Source: an uncultured Lachnospiraceae bacterium
Lineage (GTDB): Bacteria; Bacillota; Clostridia; Lachnospirales; Lachnospiraceae
Direction: 5' to 3'
Length of the DNA: 8,275 nt
Assembly (NCBI GenBank): GCA_910578605.1
Contig: CAJTQG010000013.1
Span: 1 to 8,275 of the forward strand
Positions 1-6,283 of this stretch are shown here, one piece after another (the first letter of the stretch is position 1; each line of letters opens with the position of its first letter). The notes beneath the pieces are model-generated. The model was not told the origin of the DNA, searched no databases, and saw only the letters and a list, made by a program, of their open reading frames with translations. A program made the translations under genes and the position numbers.

Positions 1-1228
1 CAACCTTCTTTACATTAGGAGGTAAATCTATCCCATTCCTTGCTATTTCTTTTACATTTTTTGGAATGATAAGAGTTCCCTTTAAATCTCTAAAATATAT
101 ACCCTTTTCCCCAATGTAAACCAAACTGTCCGGCAGCTTTAAGGATGATATGGGATATCCCCCCAGGGAACGCTCTTCTATTCTTTTTAAATTTTTGGAA
201 AAACGAATGGATTCTAATTCTGACAAACCCTCCAACGCAAAGCTTTTTATAACCGTTACACTGTCCGGCATAATTATTTTTTTTAATTTTTGGTAGTTTG
301 CCGGCTGAGTAGCATCATAAAAAGCAGATTCTCCTATTGTTCTTACCCCCTTTGGAATTCGGTAGGTGCTGCTCTTCTTTTTTTTCGGATAACGGACAAG
401 GGTTTTACCATCCTTGGAAAATAACACACCGTTTTTAGATTTATATTTTTTATTTCCTTTTTCTGCTTTGATTTCATAGGCTCCGCCTATAGCTGAGCCA
501 TTTTCAATTTTTGTGACAGATGCGGGAATAACCAGTTTTTTAATATCACAGTCCTGAAATGCCAATCTTTTTATCTCCCGCAGCCTGCTTTTTCCCTCCC
601 ATGTCACTTTTTTCAATTTTTCACAATATTCAAATGCCTTCTCCTCTATTATCTCCACGTTTTGTGGAATACTGATTTCCTTTAAATCACGACAACCGTC
701 AAAAGCCTGGTAGCCTATTTTTTTCAGATTTTTGGGTAATTTTACTTTTTCCAGTGAACATCCATCAAAAGTATAATCCTCTATTGCAGTCACTTTATCG
801 GGAATCCTTATCTGACGAAGGCTGTAACAGCAGTGAAATGCAGCATGCTCTATGCGGGTTACGCTGTCAGGAATTACAATTGTCTCTAAATTACAGCAGT
901 AACTGAAGGCATGGGCGGCAATACTGGTTATGCCATTTTCTATCACCACCTTTTTAATTGCCTCCTGTTCTTCCATTGTCCTTCCCCACAGTTGCTCATA
1001 ATAATCATATCCACAGGAAATATCTCCCTCCCATGTAGATATTTTTTTATGTTTGCAGTCTAACATATCCCCTTTTCCCGAAATAGTAAGCACACCATTT
1101 TCCAATTTCCATGTAATATTAGCTCCCAGTTTTCCTGTTACCGTATCCGCACTGACATCCATCCTGCCATATGTCAAAAGTGCAATGCCAAACATGAGAA
1201 ACAGTATTATTGTTTTCCACCGCTTCAT
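1..1228 (-). CDS. Secreted BspA-like leucine-rich-repeat surface protein (3' end cut off by the window)
   Basis: An open frame of 409 codons starts at ATG 1226-1228 and leaves the left edge without a stop. GGGAGGG at 1237-1243, 8 nt upstream, fixes the start and overlaps the TAG of the preceding gene, so the two are probably co-transcribed. Residues 1-28 form a signal peptide (KRWK, a hydrophobic core, then VSA before DT). Residues about 30-55 match the N-terminal module of clostridial secreted LRR proteins (ITWKLENGVLTISGKGDM). From about residue 88 come LRR_5/BspA repeats of roughly 22-24 residues, with recurring IPDSVT.I...AF..C units. They are interrupted near residues 250-285 by the usual BspA 'SKNGVLFSKDGKTLVRYP' spacer. 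Such proteins act outside the cell, often in adhesion or host contact. The ligand cannot be told, and no anchor is visible because the C-terminus is missing. Expression probably depends on the upstream riboswitch. Confidence 0.9.
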   Translation of the reverse strand, partial: MKRWKTIILFLMFGIALLTYGRMDVSADTVTGKLGANITWKLENGVLTISGKGDMLDCKHKKISTWEGDISCGYDYYEQLWGRTMEEQEAIKKVVIENGITSIAAHAFSYCCNLETIVIPDSVTRIEHAAFHCCYSLRQIRIPDKVTAIEDYTFDGCSLEKVKLPKNLKKIGYQAFDGCRDLKEISIPQNVEIIEEKAFEYCEKLKKVTWEGKSRLREIKRLAFQDCDIKKLVIPASVTKIENGSAIGGAYEIKAEKGNKKYKSKNGVLFSKDGKTLVRYPKKKKSSTYRIPKGVRTIGESAFYDATQPANYQKLKKIIMPDSVTVIKSFALEGLSELESIRFSKNLKRIEERSLGGYPISSLKLPDSLVYIGEKGIYFRDLKGTLIIPKNVKEIARNGIDLPPNVKKV

Positions 1229-1242
1229 AGCTCATTCCCTCC

Positions 1243-2321
1243 CTACAATAATTTATTATTCAGCCGATACAGACCATCCAAAGACTTTTGCTTCCCTGAC
1301 TTATCTGTATAGTTGGCATTTGCAGTAAAATACATATAATCTTCCGTTGTGCAGGCAATAGATTCTATCTCTATCTTTAACGGCTTTCCTTTCAGTGGCT
1401 CTTCTCCTGGTTTTACTGATGCTTTCAAGAGCTGGGTTTTATCTAACATGGCTATTTGTTTTTTATCATATGTTTTTACTGTTTTTTTGTTCTTTTCTAT
1501 GGCGCTCATTTTTTCGTTTACACGATAGATATAACTGTTTCCGTTCTTGCTGTCCCAATAGGTGACATATAAGTATCAATATGAAGTGCGCTGATGCGCA
1601 CGTAGGTCATAAGGAATCCTCCCAGCTACGCTGGGTCCCTCCTTACGACAAGTCCTTTATACATACATATGCCCTGATTTAATTTTTTTCCTTCCTCTGT
1701 AGCCACTATAAATGTACAGATTTCCGTTACCTTTGTTCTGTTAATTTCTACAAGATGAAATTTAGCTCTTTTATCCCTTGCTTCTTCTTTTTTTGTTTTA
1801 TGCTCTTTTAAAATAAATTTATCCGAATTCAGCCAGCAGGCAATGGAGCCAACCTCATATTTTGTTGGAATTGTCTCAACCTTCTTTCCGTCTAATGTCA
1901 TACGTTTTATTTCCTTCTCCATAGTCGCGATATATAATTTTTTGTCCGTTTTTCGGTAGGTCATATCATTTCCATGACCTACTCTTAATGGAACAACCTC
2001 ACCTTTATTATTTTTAATTTTTACTTCTGTCAAATTTGTTTTTTCACCGCTAAAATAAGCGCACTGGTCTTTTCCATCTTTACCAACCCCATATTTTAAA
2101 ACATATGCCTTCCCTTTTTCGATTGCAAGTCCCTCTATGGCAGGATAAGCGCTTCCTGCTGCTACCCTGTCTAATATTTGGTAAGCAGTGCCTGCCGCAT
2201 AAGCTTGCATACCCCCGCCAACACTGAGCAGGATTGTCATGGTCATCACTACAACAGCTTTTCCTCTATTTGTTCTTTTTTTCCTTTTTGCACTTTTATA
2301 GCCGTCTGTAAATAATCTCAT
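1243..2321 (-). pseudogene. Secreted protein of unknown function, disrupted by an 80-bp hairpin insertion
   Basis: The ATG at 2319-2321 has AGGAGG at 2332-2337 and a spacing of 10 nt. The first 43 residues are a long, lysine/arginine-rich signal peptide ending AYA-A. The mature part is lysine-rich, with repeated short strand-like units (LYIATMEKEIKRMTLDGKKVETI), suggesting a beta-propeller-like exported protein. I do not recognise the family. Reading stops early at TAG 1626-1628, after VVRRDPA that the insertion encodes. The same protein resumes in another frame (LYVTYWDSKNG from about 1572, continuing to TAG 1243-1245, with YFTANANYTDKSGKQKSLDGLYRL near the end). The span is 1079 nt. Removing 80 nt (1570-1649) leaves 999 nt, an uninterrupted frame of 332 codons plus stop, joining YKGL to YVTYWD. 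As it stands, a truncated 231-residue protein could be made. A separate 88-residue restart at 1509 lacks a convincing ribosome binding site. Confidence 0.8.
1570..1649. mobile_element. Small two-hairpin palindromic insertion (about 80 bp, MITE/PATE-like)
   Basis: The segment splits the secreted-protein gene and codes for nothing. It contains a perfect hairpin, GTGCGC-TGAT-GCGCAC (1586-1601). A longer nested palindrome follows: GTCATAAGGA (1606-1615) pairs with TCCTTACGAC (1640-1649) with one mismatch, around a perfect CCCAGC-TAC-GCTGGG (1621-1635). The outer palindrome ends at 1649, the boundary predicted independently from the reading frame. No terminal inverted repeats join the two ends. 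AAGT occurs at both edges (1571-1574 and 1650-1653), but its 79-bp offset does not restore the frame. Two subterminal hairpins without inverted repeats or a frame-consistent duplication resemble elements moved by Y1 (IS200/IS605-type) transposases, but that is inference. It could also be a REP-like repeat of unknown mechanism. No second copy was noticed in the window. Confidence 0.6.
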
Positions 2322-2495
2322 TTGTTATTTACCTCCTAATTTTTTATTAAATCACACTCCTGTCTTTTTCTTTTGTTTATTTACTTTTACCTGCTTTTTG
2401 TATACCTTTTTTCAGAACAATGTAAGCTTTTAATCCATGCTGCAATTCAGATGTTTCCTTCTTCCTATCTGCATACATCTTGGGGAATATTTTTC

Positions 2496-2520
2496 TTTAT
2501 AGGATGCAGTTTCCTATAAA
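2496..2520. repeat. Perfect 9-bp inverted repeat in the leader
   Basis: TTTATAGGA (2496-2504) and TCCTATAAA (2512-2520) are perfectly complementary around a 7-base loop. In the minus-strand transcript the hairpin directly follows, and overlaps, the U tract of the riboswitch terminator. It would therefore be the first structure in any read-through RNA. It could protect that RNA, serve as a processing site or act as a weak second stop. No long U tract follows it on the minus strand. Confidence 0.6.
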
Positions 2521-2555
2521 ACAAAAAGGCTGCAAAGAAAAACTTCTCTGCAACC
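2518..2555 (-). terminator. Riboswitch-controlled intrinsic terminator
   Basis: In transcript sense, GGTTGCA (2549-2555) pairs with TGCAGCC (2528-2534), seven pairs including one G-U. AAG/CTT extends the stem above a 3-nt bulge and closes a TTTTT loop. TTTTTGTTTT follows. The 5' arm GGTTGC is also the 3' strand of aptamer stem P1, so aptamer and terminator are mutually exclusive. That makes it an expression platform rather than a plain end-of-operon terminator. Read-through leads into the secreted-protein and LRR genes after a further leader of about 200 nt. Confidence 0.75.
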
Positions 2556-2630
2556 GAACTATCATAGGTTATGTATTTCCCCGTGGACTCCCAGCTTTGC
2601 GTCCATGCGTTTTCACATGTTTGCCTTTGT
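2549..2630 (-). ncRNA. GEMM-I (cyclic di-GMP-I class) riboswitch aptamer
   Basis: Read on the minus strand, the conserved GEMM-I blocks come in the right order. GGCAAAC (2619-2625) forms the P1/J1-2 region. A short P2 hairpin, CATG...CATG (2604-2619), has GAAA in its loop. The signature GACGCAAAGC follows (2594-2603), then a P3 region with CCTATGATAG (2559-2568), then GGTTGC (2550-2555), which closes P1 by pairing GCAA with TTGC. This class binds cyclic di-GMP; some members prefer cGAMP, so the ligand is inferred. The aptamer begins about 30 nt after the predicted transcription start and runs into a terminator. Oddities are a P3 5' strand lacking the usual CCTAAG-type tetraloop receptor, P1 ending GCA instead of GCC, and TGGAC/GTCCA (2601-2605/2584-2588), which could form a competing helix burying the signature. 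A divergent or weakened aptamer is therefore possible. Confidence 0.78.
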
Positions 2631-2662
2631 ATATCGTATAAATTGTGCAACTTACAGTGCCT

Positions 2663-2691
2663 ATACTAACATTATTGGTATAACCTGTCAA
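2663..2691 (-). promoter_or_regulatory. Sigma-A-type promoter of the riboswitch and surface-protein operon
   Basis: A perfect TTGACA -35 (2686-2691) is followed by a 17-nt spacer and TAGTAT as -10 (2663-2668). The start of transcription is expected near 2656-2658, giving a short lead-in before the aptamer. It lies about 90 nt beyond the stop of tldE. I saw no strong terminator between the two, so some read-through from tldE into the switch is also possible. Confidence 0.7.
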
Positions 2692-2779
2692 TTTATTTTT
2701 TTGGCTTGCTTGGCTTTAAATTTAAGTTCCAGATATACACACAAGCTATCTTCCCCACATTTTACATCCTGCAAAGCGT

Positions 2780-4090
2780 TTATCCAACCGTTACCTGTTC
2801 CAAAGATATTGCCATAGGACCTTCAAAGCCAAATTGATGCTGCATTTCTTTTGAACAGCATATGCTGTCTCCCTGCTCATTGAGATTGCCGGATATGGTC
2901 CCTCCTGTCACTGGATATATATTGTCTCCCTCCTTATAGTACGCCAGACGGATTTCCCCACCGAAAAATCCGCTCAAAGTGTCTACCTGAAAATCAGAGA
3001 AACTGACAATATGCAAATAATTCCCCTGTTTCATCTCCTCCACACACACTTCTCCAGCCTCCATCCGTACACAATCGAATACTCCTGTAGGCTCTTGCCC
3101 CAAATAATAGCTATACCGCAAGTCCCCATGAATATTTTTCAATATACCACCCTTCATCATACAGATATCCTTCATATAAATTCCTTCTGTACTGTAAGGT
3201 CTGTGAGAATGGAGAGATATATTGACAGTGCTGCCGCCCTCCTGAACATTGTCCCCTGCCTGAAACTGGGAATAGCCAGCGTATATCATTTTTGCGCTGC
3301 TGTTCTCCACATAGTAATCCATCAATTCCCCCACATACTGTTGTGAAAGAATAATTTTCATTTTTCCCCTGAGATTCCTTCTAGTTGCCTTAGAGCGGGC
3401 TTTTGTCATCTCCAGCGCTTCCCTGACCTTCACGGTCAAATCCCTCTGCTCCTCCTCAGAGGCACCTTCATAACAAAAATCATGATACAATTCCACATCC
3501 TCCTGCTCTGTGGACTGAGTGACAAACTCACCCTTTACCTTGGAGCTTTGAAATTCTACATCTACTCCATTGGAATTGAGAATATGCTCCGACTTATTTA
3601 TGAAAAACAATTCTGCACTGTTTATCCATGTTTTTTCCTGATTATCATAAAGATAAAGGGCTTGCACCATTTGATGAGCACACTGGTTAAAATCAAGTAT
3701 ACTCCCTACCCGCTTTTCCATTTCTTCCTTCTGCTCATTATCCTCCAATGCCGCTAACGGATAAGCCTTATTTTCTATAAATGACGCACCAAGATATGCA
3801 CTGCGGAGCTTTTCCTCCACCTCTTTGACACAATATCCTCCCGGAAAACTAATGGAAGCGCTTCCTAACATCTGCACGCCATCCTTCTCAAAAGGGCGAT
3901 ATACAGTAACATAAAAATGATTCACCATAACTTTTCTGTGCAAATCCAGTTTCTTCTTAACAAAAAATAATTCCAGACTCTCTTTTTTTTCCTGACGGAT
4001 ACAATAGGTATCCATATTTTCACTGCGACAAATATTTTCTATATCATAGATAGAATTAACTGCCCCAGGCGTATTCTGCTTTCTTTCCAT
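2780..4090 (-). CDS. tldE: TldE (PmbA) family subunit of the TldD/TldE protease
   Basis: A 436-residue protein, close to the usual length of the PmbA/TldE family (about 450). In known systems TldE is the non-catalytic partner of TldD. The two form a cytoplasmic heterodimer that degrades or trims unfolded peptides, for example CcdA and pro-microcin B17 in Escherichia coli. No HExxxH metal site is present, as expected. Family features are the N-terminal region with GYCVKEVEEKLRSAYLGASF (85-104), and a C-terminal part with FQVDTLSGFFGGEIRLAYY (367-385) and PVTGGTISGNL (393-403). The ATG at 4088-4090 has GGAGGG (4095-4100) 4 nt upstream. It follows tldD by 69 nt without a visible terminator, so the pair should be one operon. 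The gene is intact. Its substrate cannot be told, since no precursor peptide gene or modification enzyme lies beside it. Confidence 0.9.
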   Translation of the reverse strand: MERKQNTPGAVNSIYDIENICRSENMDTYCIRQEKKESLELFFVKKKLDLHRKVMVNHFYVTVYRPFEKDGVQMLGSASISFPGGYCVKEVEEKLRSAYLGASFIENKAYPLAALEDNEQKEEMEKRVGSILDFNQCAHQMVQALYLYDNQEKTWINSAELFFINKSEHILNSNGVDVEFQSSKVKGEFVTQSTEQEDVELYHDFCYEGASEEEQRDLTVKVREALEMTKARSKATRRNLRGKMKIILSQQYVGELMDYYVENSSAKMIYAGYSQFQAGDNVQEGGSTVNISLHSHRPYSTEGIYMKDICMMKGGILKNIHGDLRYSYYLGQEPTGVFDCVRMEAGEVCVEEMKQGNYLHIVSFSDFQVDTLSGFFGGEIRLAYYKEGDNIYPVTGGTISGNLNEQGDSICCSKEMQHQFGFEGPMAISLEQVTVG

Positions 4091-4159
4091 TTTGCCCTCC
4101 GTTCTGCAACACTAATTTTCTTCTATCAATCTATTCTACATATATCAATCTCTTTTCTT

Positions 4160-5596
4160 TTACGACAGCTGAACCTTTGCCTTGACTGCTGCGCCCCCGT
4201 CTGAAACCTTCACCCATTCCTTATAGCCCTTACCGCAGCACCCGCTTCCTGATAACTGCAAATTATCCGATACCATTGATATGGACTTGAGCACATCTGG
4301 CACGTAACCGGTCAGCACAATAGGAGAATAAATCTCTCCTGTCAGCTTTCCGTCCCGAATCTCCCTGGCAATATTTACCATACACTGGATTCCCCAGTTT
4401 TTAGGATCCTCCATACCGCTCACAGCACATTCCAACAGATAACCATGGGAAATAGATGCTATCATCTCCTCCAACGTGGAAGTTCCAGCCTCAAAAAATG
4501 TATTGCTCATTCGAGTGTAGGCTTTTCTTTCAAAGGACTCTCGTCTCCCATTTCCTGTTGGTGCCGCTCCTAAACTCATAGCAGACTGTAAATCACAGAT
4601 ACCCTGTTTCAATATTCCCCTGTCAATTACAATCGTATCCCCCGCCATCTGCCCTTCATCATCAAAAAAGTAAAAGCCGGTCTCCGGATAAGCAGTACCA
4701 CCATCATGCATGGTAACCAGTTCCGAGGCCACCTGCCTGCCAATATAATCCTTTGCCAATGCTCTGTCCTTCACAAACATATCCATCTCCACCCCGTGGC
4801 CAAACGCCTCATGGGCAAGAATGCCTGTCACTTCCGGCATGCAGATTACATCATACAATCCTGGTGTAATACTTTTTGTATTTAATAAATCCAATGAGGT
4901 TTTTCCGATTTGTTCCGCCTTTCTCTCCATCTGCTCTAACAGCTCTGCCCCTCCAAGGATGGAAAAGGTATCATAATAAAATTTCGTTTCCTTCCCCTTT
5001 TGTACTAACGGCTGTATCATACCTGATGACCACATTAGATTTTGCTCTAGCTCTTTCCTGTCTGACAAATAAAGCTTTGACATTTTCTGAAATTCAAATC
5101 GCACATTACAGTCAAAGATTCTCTCATCTACGTCTCTCACCAACTGGTAAATTCCCTTCACCCTCTCTAGCAACTTTTCTTCACCGTATTCTAAAGGAGA
5201 AATCTCATATTCACTGGAATAGACGCCCTGACTTGTCTGTTCATCAGGAACCTTATACATACTTGCCTCACAAAGGCTTCCCAGTATTTTGCCGGACTGA
5301 AGCATATCAAACTGCTCCTCCAACCGTCCGTCCACTGATGCCAAAAACTCCGGTGAGAAGTCATTAAAAGAAAACTCGGTAAACTGACCATTCCTCTCTA
5401 CCTTCAGCACACATCCTCCAGAACCAAAGTCCGTATTCTCCCTCATACTAATCTGAGATTTGGATACAGAGTAGGTCTTGGCAATGGAATCCGTCACCAA
5501 CACGGACACAAAATCATATTTTTTCTGAAGCTGCGCCCTGAGCTTCTGAATCGGTTCTTTTATTTCCTGTATAAAATTGCTTGGTGTCACCTTCAT
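4160..5596 (-). CDS. tldD: TldD metalloprotease, catalytic subunit
   Basis: A 478-residue protein, practically the length of Escherichia coli TldD (481). The zinc motif HEAFGH is at 262-267 (His262, Glu263, His267). The C-terminal cysteine expected as third ligand lies in SGCCGKG (Cys453/454). TRMSNTFFEAGTSTLEEMI (361-379) is also typical of the family. TldD works with TldE, which is encoded directly downstream, on short or unfolded peptides; the active site lies inside the heterodimer, so the substrate must be thin and unstructured. The start is ATG 5594-5596, preceded by AAGGAAG about 8 nt upstream. The gene begins about 90 nt after the tRNA-Trp terminator, so it probably has its own promoter, but I could not pick a convincing -35/-10 pair there. 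All expected catalytic residues are present. Confidence 0.95.
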   Translation of the reverse strand: MKVTPSNFIQEIKEPIQKLRAQLQKKYDFVSVLVTDSIAKTYSVSKSQISMRENTDFGSGGCVLKVERNGQFTEFSFNDFSPEFLASVDGRLEEQFDMLQSGKILGSLCEASMYKVPDEQTSQGVYSSEYEISPLEYGEEKLLERVKGIYQLVRDVDERIFDCNVRFEFQKMSKLYLSDRKELEQNLMWSSGMIQPLVQKGKETKFYYDTFSILGGAELLEQMERKAEQIGKTSLDLLNTKSITPGLYDVICMPEVTGILAHEAFGHGVEMDMFVKDRALAKDYIGRQVASELVTMHDGGTAYPETGFYFFDDEGQMAGDTIVIDRGILKQGICDLQSAMSLGAAPTGNGRRESFERKAYTRMSNTFFEAGTSTLEEMIASISHGYLLECAVSGMEDPKNWGIQCMVNIAREIRDGKLTGEIYSPIVLTGYVPDVLKSISMVSDNLQLSGSGCCGKGYKEWVKVSDGGAAVKAKVQLS

Positions 5597-5683
5597 ATTA
5601 TTTTCTTCCTTTTCCTTTTATATTTTGATGTATCTATGTTCTCTTGCAAAACATTTTGGTTGTATAGGAGAGACTTTCCTGTA

Positions 5684-5726
5684 TAATAAAAAAGCTGGAA
5701 ACTTTTCTTGCAAAAATTTCAAGCTT
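5684..5726 (-). terminator. Intrinsic terminator of tRNA-Trp
   Basis: In transcript sense AAGCTTGAAATTTT pairs with AAAAgTTTCCAGCTT (one T-C mismatch and one bulged G) around a TGCAAG loop, spanning 5692-5726. TTTTTTATT follows. It begins about 30 nt after the 3' end of the tRNA and separates that transcript from tldD. Confidence 0.75.
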
Positions 5727-5757
5727 TTCTTACGTTTCTTATTTAAAAATTTAAGAA

Positions 5758-5828
5758 CAGGGGATGAGAGAATCGAACTCCCACTAAAGGTTTTGGAGAC
5801 CCTTGTCATACCATTTGACCAATCCCCT
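5758..5828 (-). tRNA. tRNA-Trp (anticodon CCA)
   Basis: A 71-nt cloverleaf folds without gaps. The acceptor AGGGGAT/ATCCCCT has 7 perfect pairs. The D stem GTCA/TGAC encloses a 7-nt loop. The anticodon stem AGGGT/ACCTT carries the loop CTCCAAA, giving anticodon CCA (reads UGG). The variable region has 4 nt. The T stem GGGAG/CTCTC closes the loop TTCGATT. The discriminator base is G, as usual for bacterial tRNA-Trp. CCA is not encoded, so CCA-adding enzyme is needed. The gene has its own promoter and terminator, so it is a single-gene unit. Confidence 0.96.
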
Positions 5829-5860
5829 TTGGCAAAGCATGTCGCTTTATGTGCTTTATA

Positions 5861-5889
5861 TTTATACCATAATCACATATGCTTGTCAA
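5861..5889 (-). promoter_or_regulatory. Promoter of tRNA-Trp
   Basis: TTGACA (5884-5889), a 17-nt spacer and TATAAA (5861-5866) form a near-consensus sigma-A promoter. Transcription would start near 5853-5855, about 25 nt before the mature tRNA. Such strength suits a stable-RNA gene. Confidence 0.85.
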
Positions 5890-6283
5890 TAGTTTTTATT
5901 TTTCTTTTCATTGTCCCCATTGTATTATTAAAAAAATTTATAATAAACATAAAATTAGTAATTGCAACATTGGATGTCATAGTGTCATAATATTTCTCTA
6001 AGGAAACTGATACGGCAAAACCAATAGCACCTTTAGAAGCTCCTCACACAAAAACAAATTTGATTACATTATATTTTTTCTTTTGGTGTTCATATTAACA
6101 ATATACATTACAATGGTTCATAGTTGAATATTGCCGTTTTAATTCAAAAAACAAATATACCTGATTCATTTTATACGTTCTGCTTACTCCCCCTAACTCT
6201 AACGCAATGTCTTTTTCTCTTGTTTAATAAAAATCAAACATAGAAAGAAAATTCTAACATCAGGTAATTTTCCAAAGAGGGTT
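5890..6283. other. Intergenic region without a supported gene
   Basis: About 390 AT-rich bases lie between the end of the Fic gene and the tRNA promoter. The only open stretch of note is on the minus strand between stops at 6044-6046 and 5873-5875. It begins GASKGAIGFAVS, has its first ATG only after about 20 codons, lacks a ribosome binding site and runs through the tRNA -35. It may be a remnant or chance. No tRNA, CRISPR repeat or strong promoter was seen. Confidence 0.6.
6247..6272 (-). terminator. Weak AT-rich hairpin after the Fic gene
   Basis: GAAAATT and AATTTTC pair perfectly around a 12-nt loop, just after the Fic stop codon, and the minus-strand RNA continues TTTCT. The stem is short, AT-rich and poorly followed by U, so it is at best a weak terminator or a 3'-end stabiliser. 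Confidence 0.3.

Noticed and set aside
1570..1649. Translational bypassing element instead of an inactivating insertion
   Set aside because: Bypassing needs matching take-off and landing codons in the right phases. The only repeated codon candidate (CTT at both edges) lands one base out of frame.
2377..2478. 33-codon frame (MYADRKKETSELQHG...) in the leader between the terminator and the secreted-protein gene
   Set aside because: No Shine-Dalgarno sequence precedes its ATG (CCCCAAG instead) and the composition is ordinary; chance cannot be excluded, although a leader peptide is conceivable.
2465..2650. 61-codon minus-strand frame beginning MHNLYDIQRQ
   Set aside because: It lies across the riboswitch and terminator, lacks a ribosome binding site and is explained by conserved RNA motifs.
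4876..5367. 163-codon plus-strand frame inside tldD
   Set aside because: It is antisense to a well-supported, full-length metalloprotease gene, so it is a shadow.
5758..5828. tRNA-Trp as an integration (att) site
   Set aside because: No integrase gene and no repeated copy of the tRNA 3' end are present in the window.
5873..6043. 56-codon open stretch starting GASKGAIGFAVSVSLEKYYD on the minus strand
   Set aside because: It follows a stop directly, has no early start codon or ribosome binding site, and runs into the tRNA promoter. It may be a remnant, but nothing supports a gene.
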